Below are positions 7,329-13,692 of a DNA stretch of 13,692 nucleotides, one piece after another. The translations under genes were made by a program, and so were the position numbers. Each line of letters begins with the position of its first letter. Within the stretch, counting starts at the first letter, position 1. The notes beneath the pieces are model-generated. The model worked only from the letters and a program-made list of their open reading frames with translations. It was not told the origin of the DNA and made no database searches. Source of the stretch: Anaerolineaceae bacterium (GTDB lineage: Bacteria; Chloroflexota; Anaerolineae; Anaerolineales; Anaerolineaceae); the NCBI GenBank assembly GCA_028714615.1, contig JAQTMA010000108.1, positions 1 through 13,692 of the forward strand, written 5' to 3'.

Positions 7329-7356
7329 GGACGGATATCAATAGATGAGAGGGTAA

Positions 7357-8664
7357 ATGGAAAGCCAGATTACGAAGACCAACCTGCCAAACGGACTAAC
7401 CGTCCTATTGAAGGAGATCCATACCGCACCGATTATCAGCAGTTGGGTGTGGTACCGGGTGGGTTCGCGCAATGAGCCCCCCGGGTTAACCGGTGTTTCC
7501 CACTGGGTGGAGCACATGCAGTTTAAAGGCACCCCCCAATTCCCCGGCGGTATCCTGGACAAAGCCATATCGCGTGAAGGCGGCTCATGGAACGCGTTCA
7601 CCTACCTGGATTGGACCACTTTCTTCGAGACCATGCCGGCCGATAAGATCGACCTGGCCCTGCGGCTGGAAGCCGATCGTATGATCAACAGCCAGTTTGA
7701 CCCCGAAGAGGTCGGCTCGGAACGCACCGTGATCATATCGGAGCGTGAAGGCAACGAGAACGAGCCGATGTTCAAGTTGAGCGAAGCGATTCAAGGCGAA
7801 GCATTCCACGTGCACGCCTACCGCCACGAAGTGATCGGCGATATGACGGATCTGCGCAGCATGCAGCGCGATGACTTGTACAACCACTATCACAACTATT
7901 ACGCTCCCAATAACGCCGTGGTAGCAGTCGCCGGAGATTTCAACACCCAAGAGATGTTGGGGCGCATCCAGGAACTGTATGAGCCTATCCCCAGCCACGC
8001 CACGCGTGTGTTCACGCCTCCCGGGGAACCCGCGCTAGAGAGCGAAAAACGACTGGAGGTCAGCGGACCGGGCGAGACGATGTATCTCCAAATGGCATTC
8101 CGTGCGCCGGCCGGGGCGGACCCGGATTTCTACCCCCTGACCGTGCTCGATAGCCTGTTGACCGGACCATCTAGTTTGAATATGTTCGGCGGCGGCGGCA
8201 TCTCCAATCGTACCTCCCGCCTATACCGGGCGCTAGTGGAGAAAGAGTTCGCCGTGAGCGTTTATGGCGGGCTGCAAACCACCATCGACCCGTATCTATA
8301 CGAAATCACCGCGACCGTCCGTCCGGGAGTTACCCCCGATCGCTTGATCCAGGCAATCGATGACGAGATCCGCTGCCTCCAGGATGCGCCGGTAAACCCG
8401 GAGGAGATTGCTCGAGCGATCAAGCAAGCCCGAGCGTTGTTTGCCTACGGCAGCGAAAACATCACCAACCAGGGCTTCTGGCTTGGGAACTCTGAGATGT
8501 ATGCAAGCTACCATTGGTTCGTTCACTACACCGAGCGCCTGGCTGAGGTGACCCCTGCCGATGTCCAGCGCATCGCCCAACAATACCTGAAGTTGAACGG
8601 ACGGATCATCGGCACATACCTGCCCGCCAACGAGGAGGCTAACCATGACGAAAACTCCAGCTAA
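7357..8664 (+). CDS. M16 family zinc peptidase, catalytic subunit
   Basis: This 435-residue M16 (pitrilysin/mitochondrial-processing-peptidase-like) protease has the inverted zinc motif HWVEH (H49, E52, H53). The third ligand, E129, lies 76 residues after H53, the usual family spacing. Two M16 halves are visible: an N-terminal catalytic half (about 1-215) and a C-terminal inactive half (about 240-420). In the second half the substrate-binding Arg/Tyr pair expected near SRLYRALVEKEFAVSVYGG is missing; the equivalent positions appear to be V294 and S301. There is no signal peptide, so it is probably cytoplasmic. AGAGGG lies four bases before the ATG. The next gene starts 20 bases before this one ends, so the two are coupled, and the next protein retains the Arg/Tyr pair missing here. 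A heterodimeric M16B peptidase is therefore likely. Confidence 0.94.
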   Translation: MESQITKTNLPNGLTVLLKEIHTAPIISSWVWYRVGSRNEPPGLTGVSHWVEHMQFKGTPQFPGGILDKAISREGGSWNAFTYLDWTTFFETMPADKIDLALRLEADRMINSQFDPEEVGSERTVIISEREGNENEPMFKLSEAIQGEAFHVHAYRHEVIGDMTDLRSMQRDDLYNHYHNYYAPNNAVVAVAGDFNTQEMLGRIQELYEPIPSHATRVFTPPGEPALESEKRLEVSGPGETMYLQMAFRAPAGADPDFYPLTVLDSLLTGPSSLNMFGGGGISNRTSRLYRALVEKEFAVSVYGGLQTTIDPYLYEITATVRPGVTPDRLIQAIDDEIRCLQDAPVNPEEIARAIKQARALFAYGSENITNQGFWLGNSEMYASYHWFVHYTERLAEVTPADVQRIAQQYLKLNGRIIGTYLPANEEANHDENSS

Positions 8665-9952
8665 ACCGAGCACCTTACCCGGGCCGGACGATATTACCCG
8701 CGCAATCCTCGGGAACGGCATCGTCGTGCTGGCCCGTCCCAACTATAACAGTCCCTCAGTGGTCATTACCGGTTACCTGGCCAACGGCTCATTATTCGAT
8801 CCGGATGAAAAGCTGGGACTGGCTCACTTTTGCGCCCTCGCGCTAATGCGGGGAACACAAACATACGACTTCCAGCAGATCTATGATGCACTCGAGTCGG
8901 TGGGAGCCAGCCTTGGTTTCGGCGCCGGGATGCACACGACCAGCTTCTCCGGACGAGCGCTGGCGGAAGATTTACCTCTGCTGTTGGGGTTACTTTCCGA
9001 ATCGATGCGCCTACCCACCTTCCCGCCCGACCAGGTCGAGCGGCTACGCATCCAACTGTTGACCGGGCTGGCCATCCGGGCCCAGGATACGGGCGACATG
9101 GCTTCGCTCGCCTTCGACCGCATGGTATATCCCAACCACCCGTATGCACGTCCCGAAGACGGGTACACAGAGACCATCCAGGTCATCTCGCAAGCAGACC
9201 TGGTTCAATACCACCAGAGGCATTTTGGTCCTCGTGGTCTGGTGATTATTATCGTCGGGGGAGTCTCTCCGCAGCAGGCCATTGATCAGGTGGCTCATGC
9301 GTTAGGAGAATGGCAAAACCCGGTTCAGCCCGACCTGCCGGCTTTGCCCTACTTGCAACCCCTGCAAGAGACTATCACGCAGCAGGTCGTCATCGCAGGC
9401 AAGAGCCAGGCGGACCTGGTGATGGGCAGCCAGGGTCCAGCGCGGCGTTCGCCGGATTACATGGCGGCGTCTCTAGGAAACAACGTGCTCGGCCAGTTTG
9501 GGATGATGGGCCGCATCGGGGATGTGGTTCGCGAGCAATCTGGACTGGCGTATTACGCCTATACCAGCTTAAACGCGGGTCAAGGGCCTGGCTCATGGGA
9601 GGTTTCCGCCGGGGTCAATCCGAGCAACGTCCAGAAAGCAATCGACCTGATTCGCTCCGAGATCGGGCATTTCGTGCGCGAGCCGGTTTCTCCGGAGGAG
9701 CTGGCCGATAGCCAGGCTAGCTTCATCGGGCGCTTACCCCTGACGCTGGAATCCAATAATGGCATGGCCAGCGCATTACTCAATCTGGAACGCTTTGACC
9801 TGGGGTTGGATTATTATCGCCGATACCCAGGAATGGTGCGCACGGTCACCCGCGAGGATGTATTGGAGGTCGCGCGGCGTTACCTGGATCCCGCGAAGCT
9901 GGCTATCGCGGTGGCGGGACCGGTGATCGAACCGGTTTCATCCACAGCCTGA
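8645..9952 (+). CDS. M16 family peptidase, non-catalytic partner subunit
   Basis: This 435-residue M16 homologue has a destroyed zinc motif: the HxxEH position reads HFCAL (residues 61-65), keeping only the first His. It retains the C-terminal substrate-binding pair in GDVVREQSGLAYYAY (R296 and Y303), which its upstream partner lacks. Paired active and inactive M16B subunits forming one chamber are known from bacterial heterodimers and mitochondrial processing peptidase alpha/beta; I infer the same here. The ATG lies inside the last 20 bases of the upstream gene, and GGAGG is six bases before it, so stoichiometric, coupled synthesis is expected. The lengths of the two subunits are identical, pointing to an old duplication. 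No signal peptide is visible. Substrate is unknown; small or unfolded peptides are typical. Confidence 0.93.
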   Translation: MTKTPAKPSTLPGPDDITRAILGNGIVVLARPNYNSPSVVITGYLANGSLFDPDEKLGLAHFCALALMRGTQTYDFQQIYDALESVGASLGFGAGMHTTSFSGRALAEDLPLLLGLLSESMRLPTFPPDQVERLRIQLLTGLAIRAQDTGDMASLAFDRMVYPNHPYARPEDGYTETIQVISQADLVQYHQRHFGPRGLVIIIVGGVSPQQAIDQVAHALGEWQNPVQPDLPALPYLQPLQETITQQVVIAGKSQADLVMGSQGPARRSPDYMAASLGNNVLGQFGMMGRIGDVVREQSGLAYYAYTSLNAGQGPGSWEVSAGVNPSNVQKAIDLIRSEIGHFVREPVSPEELADSQASFIGRLPLTLESNNGMASALLNLERFDLGLDYYRRYPGMVRTVTREDVLEVARRYLDPAKLAIAVAGPVIEPVSSTA

Positions 9953-9959
9953 TACCCAT

Positions 9960-10631
9960 GTGAAAATCCTCTCTATCAGCGATATCGAGCTAGGCTTTCT
10001 GTACAGCCCTCAGGTAGCGACACGCTTCGGGGATGTGGATCTAATCCTGAGTTGCGGAGATCTTCCCTATTTTTACCTGGAATATATCCTCTCCATGTTG
10101 AACGTCCCGTTGTATTACGTACGCGGGAACCATGCCAACCGAATCGAGGTAGGGGTAGATGGCCAGCGCCATTTTCCGTGGGGCGCGATGGATGTACATC
10201 GCCGCCAAATCGTTTGCAAAGGTTTGCTGATCGCCGGATTAGAAGGCTGTTTGCGTTATAATAGCGGGCCGGTGCAATATACTCAAGACGAGTATTGGGG
10301 GATGGTCTTCTCAATGGTGCCAGGCTTATTGCTCAACCGGATGCGCTACGGGCGCTACCTGGACGTATTTATCAGCCACGCGCCTCCTACCGGGATCCAT
10401 GATCAATCCGACCGGGCGCACCAAGGTATCCAGGCTTTTCGTTGGCTGCTGGACGTCTTCCACCCCTCCGTGCATTTCCATGGGCATACCCATATTTACC
10501 GCTCGGGGGGAATCTCAGAAACGCAGTATCGCAATACCCGGGTGATCAACACCTTCGGTTATCGCGAGACGGAACTATCCCCTGGTTTGCTCCCTATCTC
10601 GGGGAAACCAACGATTTACCACCAGGGTTAA
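9960..10631 (+). CDS. Calcineurin-like metallophosphoesterase with altered first metal motif
   Basis: This 223-residue protein has the calcineurin-like phosphoesterase fold. Recognisable motifs are GDLP (33-36), GNHAN (56-60), the FISHAPP motif with H140, and HFHGHTH (172-178). The first motif, normally DxH, reads SDIE (D8, E10), so the usual His ligand is replaced by Glu. This may be a subfamily trait rather than a lesion, because all other motifs are intact. The start is a GTG, seven bases after the upstream M16 stop, with no clear Shine-Dalgarno sequence; an overlapping out-of-frame ATG at 9958 runs straight into TGA. Translation probably depends on re-initiation from the M16 gene. The substrate cannot be predicted (cyclic nucleotide, nucleotide or phosphoprotein are possibilities). 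It is the third gene of the apparent four-gene operon. Confidence 0.88.
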   Translation: MKILSISDIELGFLYSPQVATRFGDVDLILSCGDLPYFYLEYILSMLNVPLYYVRGNHANRIEVGVDGQRHFPWGAMDVHRRQIVCKGLLIAGLEGCLRYNSGPVQYTQDEYWGMVFSMVPGLLLNRMRYGRYLDVFISHAPPTGIHDQSDRAHQGIQAFRWLLDVFHPSVHFHGHTHIYRSGGISETQYRNTRVINTFGYRETELSPGLLPISGKPTIYHQG

Positions 10632-10643
10632 GGAAATATCTGT

Positions 10644-11582
10644 ATGGCTCACCCAAATTCAGATCATCATTCTTCGTCGATCATCGACCAGATTGCGCGC
10701 TTAGACTTCAACCGCGCCCACCAGAAGGCCTTCTGGCGGGAGGTTACCAATGCACTGCGCCGGCATGACAACAATCTACTGCCTTACGACGAAGTTCGCA
10801 AGGCGCTTCCGCTCAAAGGCCAGCATTATCTCGGCCCCAGAGAAATATCTGTCGAACAGATCGTGGGCAGCGAAAGCCGTTACCACGATTTCGACCGGGC
10901 ATTTTTACCCCGCCAGACGAACACCAAGGAACGCTGGATCAGCATTGACCGAGCTCATCTTGAGGATGTGGCTCTGCCCCCCATCGAGTTATACAAAGTT
11001 GGCGAAGCGTATTTCGTGAAGGACGGGAACCATCGCGTTTCGGTAGCCAGACAGAAGGGCCAGGTCTTCATCGATGCAGTCGTGATCGAAGTCGACGTGA
11101 GTGTGCCCTTGGAAGCTACCACCGATCTGGAAGGGTTGGTGTTGAAAGCCGCACAAGCCGGCTTCGAGGATGCCACCCATTTGAATGAAATATGCCCGGA
11201 TACACCTGTGGTCGTGACGCTGCCCGGGATGTATGAGCGCTTGTTGGAACATATTAGCGTTCACCGCTGGTACCTGGGCTTGCAGCGCAACGAAGAAGTG
11301 CCATACCCCGAAGCGGTGCAATCCTGGTACGATCTTGTCTACCTACCTCTGATCGGTATCATCCGCGAAAACAATATTTTGCGCCAATTTCCCCGGCGAA
11401 CAGAGACCGACCTTTACCTGTGGATCATCGAGCATCGTAGCTACCTTGAGGAAAAGACCGATCGGGTCAGCCTGGAAGATGCAGCCCAGAATTTCGCCGA
11501 CCAATATTCTGAACGCCCGTTCAGCCGGATCAAGCATGCCCTGTACCGGTTTGTCGGTCGTCTTTTTACACCGGGAAAATAG
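10644..11582 (+). CDS. ParB/sulfiredoxin-like-fold protein (DUF4032-like), function unknown
   Basis: This 312-residue protein carries a ParB N-terminal/sulfiredoxin-like core: ISIDRAHLEDVALPPIELYKV (about 99-118) and the signature YFVKDGNHRVSVARQKG (123-139). This corresponds to the DGxHR box, which binds nucleotides in ParB and sulfiredoxin relatives. I recall similar boxes in DUF4032 proteins, but the assignment is tentative. The flanks are helical: an N-terminal region rich in charged residues and a C-terminal region (about 200-312) with aromatic-rich segments HRWYLGLQR and WYDLVYLPLIGIIRENNIL. No helix-turn-helix is evident, so chromosome partitioning is not implied. AAGGA, overlapping the upstream stop codon, lies nine bases before the ATG. 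It is the last gene of the M16 operon. Its 3' end converges on the small minus-strand gene 38 bases away, with no good terminator between. Confidence 0.82.
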   Translation: MAHPNSDHHSSSIIDQIARLDFNRAHQKAFWREVTNALRRHDNNLLPYDEVRKALPLKGQHYLGPREISVEQIVGSESRYHDFDRAFLPRQTNTKERWISIDRAHLEDVALPPIELYKVGEAYFVKDGNHRVSVARQKGQVFIDAVVIEVDVSVPLEATTDLEGLVLKAAQAGFEDATHLNEICPDTPVVVTLPGMYERLLEHISVHRWYLGLQRNEEVPYPEAVQSWYDLVYLPLIGIIRENNILRQFPRRTETDLYLWIIEHRSYLEEKTDRVSLEDAAQNFADQYSERPFSRIKHALYRFVGRLFTPGK

Positions 11583-11620
11583 AGGGATTTCCACCGGAGT
11601 AACGCACTCGCGGTCGCTTG

Positions 11621-11884
11621 TCAGGAGGGAATATTCGCGGATCGCTGGTTGGAGCTACCCACCGGCTGCACCCCGATCCAGAAGTGATGTGGCAATACCG
11701 AGCCGCTGGAGCGCACTTCAATCCCGCCGGATTTCGGTTTTGCCTCTCCCAGCATGCTGGGGTGAACGAAACATAGATCCGGGATTTTTCCGTATTTTTT
11801 CTGGTAATAGGCAGCCGCCCGCTCGATTTTCGTCTCTATTCCCGCTTTCGGGTCATTATCGAACCATAGCATTCCGATGTTCAT
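11621..11884 (-). CDS. Small soluble protein of unknown function, tightly regulated promoter
   Basis: This 87-residue protein begins MNIGMLWFDNDP and includes a charged helix (TKIERAAAYYQKKYGK, 18-33), then PDLCFVHPSML (35-45), VRSSGSVLPHHFWIGV (57-72) and a disordered tail. I associate this pattern with small hypothetical proteins of Chloroflexota, but cannot name a domain or function. His, Cys and Asp residues (D9, D11, C38, H41, H66, H67) could bind metal, though this is speculation. The ATG at 11884 is chosen because GGAGG lies six bases upstream; an in-frame ATG at 11896 would overlap that site. A consensus promoter overlapped by a large palindrome lies immediately upstream, so the gene is likely repressed until induced. 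It is separated from the DoxX gene by this promoter and is probably monocistronic. Confidence 0.82.
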   Translation of the reverse strand: MNIGMLWFDNDPKAGIETKIERAAAYYQKKYGKIPDLCFVHPSMLGEAKPKSGGIEVRSSGSVLPHHFWIGVQPVGSSNQRSANIPS

Positions 11885-11901
11885 GACAACCTCCATTAAC
11901 G

Positions 11902-11939
11902 ATAATCATATATAGAACTTATGTTCTATATATGATTAT
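11902..11939. promoter_or_regulatory. Large perfect palindrome, probable operator (GAAC-N4-GTTC core)
   Basis: The arms ATAATCATATATAGAAC (11902-11918) and GTTCTATATATGATTAT (11923-11939) are perfect reverse complements of 17 bases around a 4-base centre. The palindrome runs from inside the minus-strand -10 element to 18 bases before the ATG at 11884, so it covers the predicted start of transcription. Only part of it would be in the RNA, which favours a DNA operator over an RNA hairpin. The core GAAC-N4-GTTC is the same skeleton as the Gram-positive LexA (Cheo) box, but many dimeric repressors use AT-rich palindromes, so the regulator is unassigned. Confidence 0.8.
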
Positions 11940-11962
11940 ACAGTAGTTTTAGGGATTGTCAA
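11935..11962 (-). promoter_or_regulatory. Consensus sigma70 promoter for the small 87-aa gene
   Basis: On the minus strand TTGACA (11962-11957) and TATAAT (11940-11935) both match consensus perfectly, with a 16-base spacer. Transcription would start near 11928, giving a leader of about 44 bases. The -10 element is embedded in the end of the 17-bp-arm palindrome. Confidence 0.85.
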
Positions 11963-11992
11963 TAGGGAGCTGGAGAGACTTGGCTCATTCAA

Positions 11993-12592
11993 TCAACTTA
12001 CCTGGTCGACCCTCCCTCTATTTCCAAACACCTTTCCCGGACGGCCGGGGACGCCTAATGCCGGTAAGACCCAATGGTCTAAACCTATCCAGCCGGCTGT
12101 CTTCCAGGCCAATACCAGCCAGGTAGCGAATACGAATAAAAAAGGATTGGTGCTCACAGCTCCGGCCATCAAATAGTTCACATTCATAAACCCACCGAAG
12201 AAAGCCGCTATCCCGGTGAAAATTCCCAGGATCAGGGCGATGCCGACGAGCAATTCCCCGAATGCCACGATCCAGCTCCACACCGCCGCGCCCGGCAAGA
12301 CAATATTCTGTAAAAACGAGGCATACCAGGCCTGGACATTCGGATGAGCACCCGTTGTCTGTTTTAATGCGCCGTTGATAAAACCGGTCAGAGCGGTTCC
12401 GGCCTTCGGCCCTACCCAGGCTGGGCTGATTACTTTTTCCCATCCGGCTGTTAGCCATTCATAACCCGTATAGAGGCGAATAATCAGCCACAACCATGAA
12501 AGCCTGACGTCTCCAAATAAAAAGCGTGCAATGGGTGGATCTTCAATAGTCACAATCGATCGATTCATCTTACTGGAATTTGCTGTACTCAT
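11993..12592 (-). CDS. DoxX/DoxD-family integral membrane protein
   Basis: This 199-residue membrane protein belongs to the DoxX superfamily; its form recalls DoxD, the small subunit of thiosulfate:quinone oxidoreductase. Hydrophobic segments lie at about 31-50, 98-122, 124-147 and 150-168. The segment FGELLVGIALILGIFTGIAA (111-130) carries the family's G-E-L-x-x-G pattern, and MNVNYLMAGAVSTNPFLFVF is also typical. A soluble loop (about 52-97) separates the first and second segments. The ATG at 12592 is chosen because GGAGG lies eight bases upstream; earlier in-frame ATGs at 12607 and 12622 would overlap or precede that site. Without a partner DoxA-like subunit, sulfur oxidation should not be assumed; a redox or oxidative-stress role at the membrane is more general. 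The leader contains a perfect inverted repeat. Confidence 0.88.
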   Translation of the reverse strand: MSTANSSKMNRSIVTIEDPPIARFLFGDVRLSWLWLIIRLYTGYEWLTAGWEKVISPAWVGPKAGTALTGFINGALKQTTGAHPNVQAWYASFLQNIVLPGAAVWSWIVAFGELLVGIALILGIFTGIAAFFGGFMNVNYLMAGAVSTNPFLFVFATWLVLAWKTAGWIGLDHWVLPALGVPGRPGKVFGNRGRVDQVS

Positions 12593-12630
12593 AGAAATGT
12601 CCTCCATCTCGACGTGTCCCAAAATATCTG

Positions 12631-12647
12631 GTAGACAATGTGTCTAC
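12631..12647. promoter_or_regulatory. Perfect inverted repeat GTAGACA-ATG-TGTCTAC in the DoxX leader
   Basis: Seven-base arms (12631-12637 and 12641-12647) pair perfectly around a 3-base centre, 39 bases upstream of the DoxX ATG. It lies just downstream of a possible minus-strand promoter: TATAAT at 12679-12674, preceded 17 bases away by a weak -35 TTATCT. It could be an operator or a leader hairpin; no regulator gene is adjacent. Confidence 0.5.
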
Positions 12648-12673
12648 AAGCCCTATAAGAAGTACATCCATTA

Positions 12674-12702
12674 ATTATACTATTTTTTACCGGAATAGAT
12701 AA
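12674..12702 (-). promoter_or_regulatory. Possible promoter for the DoxX gene
   Basis: A perfect -10 TATAAT (12679-12674) is preceded after 17 bases by TTATCT (12702-12697), a poor -35. The predicted start is near 12667, leaving a leader of about 75 bases that contains the GTAGACA inverted repeat. Confidence 0.4.
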
Positions 12703-12748
12703 CTTGAAGCGCGTGTTTAACTTCCACCCATTTTCCACATGAGGGAAA

Positions 12749-13692
12749 TTACCCTAATCGCATCGCGTAGAGCGGAACCAACATCTCGCTTGAGCTCAGA
12801 CCGCCATGCCGGCCGAGCATGCGGTTCTCTTTTTGCGCCCACCACAAGTAATTGTCGCCGCGCGCCACGCAGATGAGGTCCCCAATACGGTCGGGGGTCT
12901 GGAGCGAAGGTCGCTCTGGCACACCAAACAAGCCTGACTGCAGCGCCTCGGTTGATGCAACCAGGTCGAATTGACCCGGCCAGGTGCGGTGGATGTAGGT
13001 CTTCACCGCGTCCATCATGCCCGGGCGGATGTACAGGTAGGCAAAACGGTTTTCGCCAGTCGGGGATAGATGCAGTAAGTGAGTGAGTTCGGGGTGATTG
13101 GTCAGGTCAAAATCCGGGTTTGCGCGGGTATATACCAGGCCGTGGTCGGCCGTCAGGATCAGCAGCGTGTTTTTCACAGCATCCGGACGGACCCGCTTGA
13201 GGAACAGGTTGTCAAAAGCCTGGCTGAAGAGGGAAAACTCGGCATCGATGCGAGCATCTTGCGGACCGTAAAGGTGCGCCAGGGTATCGAGTTCCTCCCA
13301 ATACACATAGGTAAACGAGCGTTTGTTCCCCTGGGACTCCAGAAAATCGGATAGTGTGTAGCTCAGGTCGACCGGTGAGCGGTATGGGACGAGCGTCACT
13401 TCGGGCAGGTGCATGTTCGACAACCCCGAGTGGCTCAACGGAAAGGGCATGAAACTGGATACGTGGATGCCCGCGCGTTGAAAATGCGGTCCCAAGCGAG
13501 GAACAGCGAGGAAGGTATCGGGGTTGAACCCTGACCGGCGCAGGCCTCCTGGATCATTGGTAGCTGTGATGGCCGACTGGGCGATCATATTGGAGACGAT
13601 ACCGAACTCCCGCAGCCACAGCTCGTAGCCCAGGATGCCGTGCTCGGCCGGGCTGGCGCCGGTCCACAGCGTGGTCAGAGCAGCCGAGGTGG
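12749..13692 (-). CDS. Alkaline-phosphatase-superfamily phosphodiesterase/nucleotide pyrophosphatase, 5' end outside window
   Basis: The visible C-terminal 313 or so residues belong to the type I phosphodiesterase/nucleotide pyrophosphatase branch (PF01663-like) of the alkaline phosphatase superfamily. The reading frame stays open to the right edge, and residues before the internal Met at 13588 read TTLWTGASPAEHGILGYELW, a conserved stretch of this family, so the gene starts beyond 13692. Metal-binding motifs visible are EELDTLAHLYGP (Asp and His), LTADHGLVY (Asp and His) and GRHGGLSSSEMLVPL (His) at the C-terminus. The first metal site and nucleophile region should lie upstream of the window. 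The enzyme would cleave phosphodiesters or pyrophosphates with two zinc ions; the substrate is unknown. It is followed on the same strand by the DoxX gene, 156 bases away and with its own promoter-like signals. Confidence 0.88.
   Translation of the reverse strand, partial: TSAALTTLWTGASPAEHGILGYELWLREFGIVSNMIAQSAITATNDPGGLRRSGFNPDTFLAVPRLGPHFQRAGIHVSSFMPFPLSHSGLSNMHLPEVTLVPYRSPVDLSYTLSDFLESQGNKRSFTYVYWEELDTLAHLYGPQDARIDAEFSLFSQAFDNLFLKRVRPDAVKNTLLILTADHGLVYTRANPDFDLTNHPELTHLLHLSPTGENRFAYLYIRPGMMDAVKTYIHRTWPGQFDLVASTEALQSGLFGVPERPSLQTPDRIGDLICVARGDNYLWWAQKENRMLGRHGGLSSSEMLVPLYAMRLG

Noticed and set aside
11571..11597. Bulged hairpin (CCGGGAAA with TTTCCACCGG) at the end of the ParB-like gene as a terminator.
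   Set aside because: The stem has a two-base bulge, encloses the stop codon and is not followed by a T tract.
12593..12622. Upstream ATGs for the DoxX protein at 12607 and 12622.
   Set aside because: The ATG at 12607 overlaps the GGAGG that serves the ATG at 12592, and 12622 lacks a site.

Overview
This 13.7 kb window looks like chromosomal DNA from a Chloroflexota (probably Anaerolineae-like) bacterium. That is an inference from gene types and arrangement: a four-domain S1 protein, a paired M16 peptidase locus, a SHOCT-like small protein beside a split ChlI/ChlD chelatase gene, and a DoxD/DoxX-type membrane protein. Genes are densely packed and GC-rich, while the promoters are AT-rich and sigma70-like. 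I see no rRNA, tRNA, CRISPR array, phage or insertion sequence, and no intergenic gap exceeds about 210 bases.

Layout. (1) 23-2554, minus strand: a metal-chelatase AAA+ ATPase ORF, a VWA ORF and a SHOCT-like small protein. The ATPase and VWA ORFs meet at a run of ten A residues holding the classic -1 slippery heptamer A_AAA_AAG. The VWA frame is open right through that run and has no ribosome binding site of its own. One gene may therefore make both an I-type subunit (368 aa, by termination) and a D-type fusion (about 696 aa, by frameshift). (2) 2688-4165, plus strand: a strong promoter, ribosomal protein S1 and a textbook terminator. (3) 4180-5795, plus strand: an M19 dipeptidase followed with one-base overlap by a four-helix membrane protein, converging on (4) a minus-strand FAD/NADPH ferredoxin reductase-like enzyme (5801-7153). 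(5) 7357-11582, plus strand: an apparent operon of an active M16 peptidase, a degenerate M16 partner, a calcineurin-like phosphoesterase with an altered metal motif, and a protein with a ParB/sulfiredoxin-like motif. (6) 11621-13692, minus strand: a small conserved-looking protein, a DoxX-family membrane protein and the 3' part of an alkaline-phosphatase-superfamily phosphodiesterase that runs off the right edge.

Two signals stand out. The first is the probable programmed frameshift joining the chelatase ORFs. The second is a perfect 17-bp-arm palindrome with a GAAC-N4-GTTC core, lying on the -10 and start region of a consensus TTGACA-N16-TATAAT promoter that drives the small protein. That arrangement predicts tight repression, perhaps by a LexA-like or other dimeric repressor. 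A second perfect inverted repeat lies in the leader of the DoxX gene.
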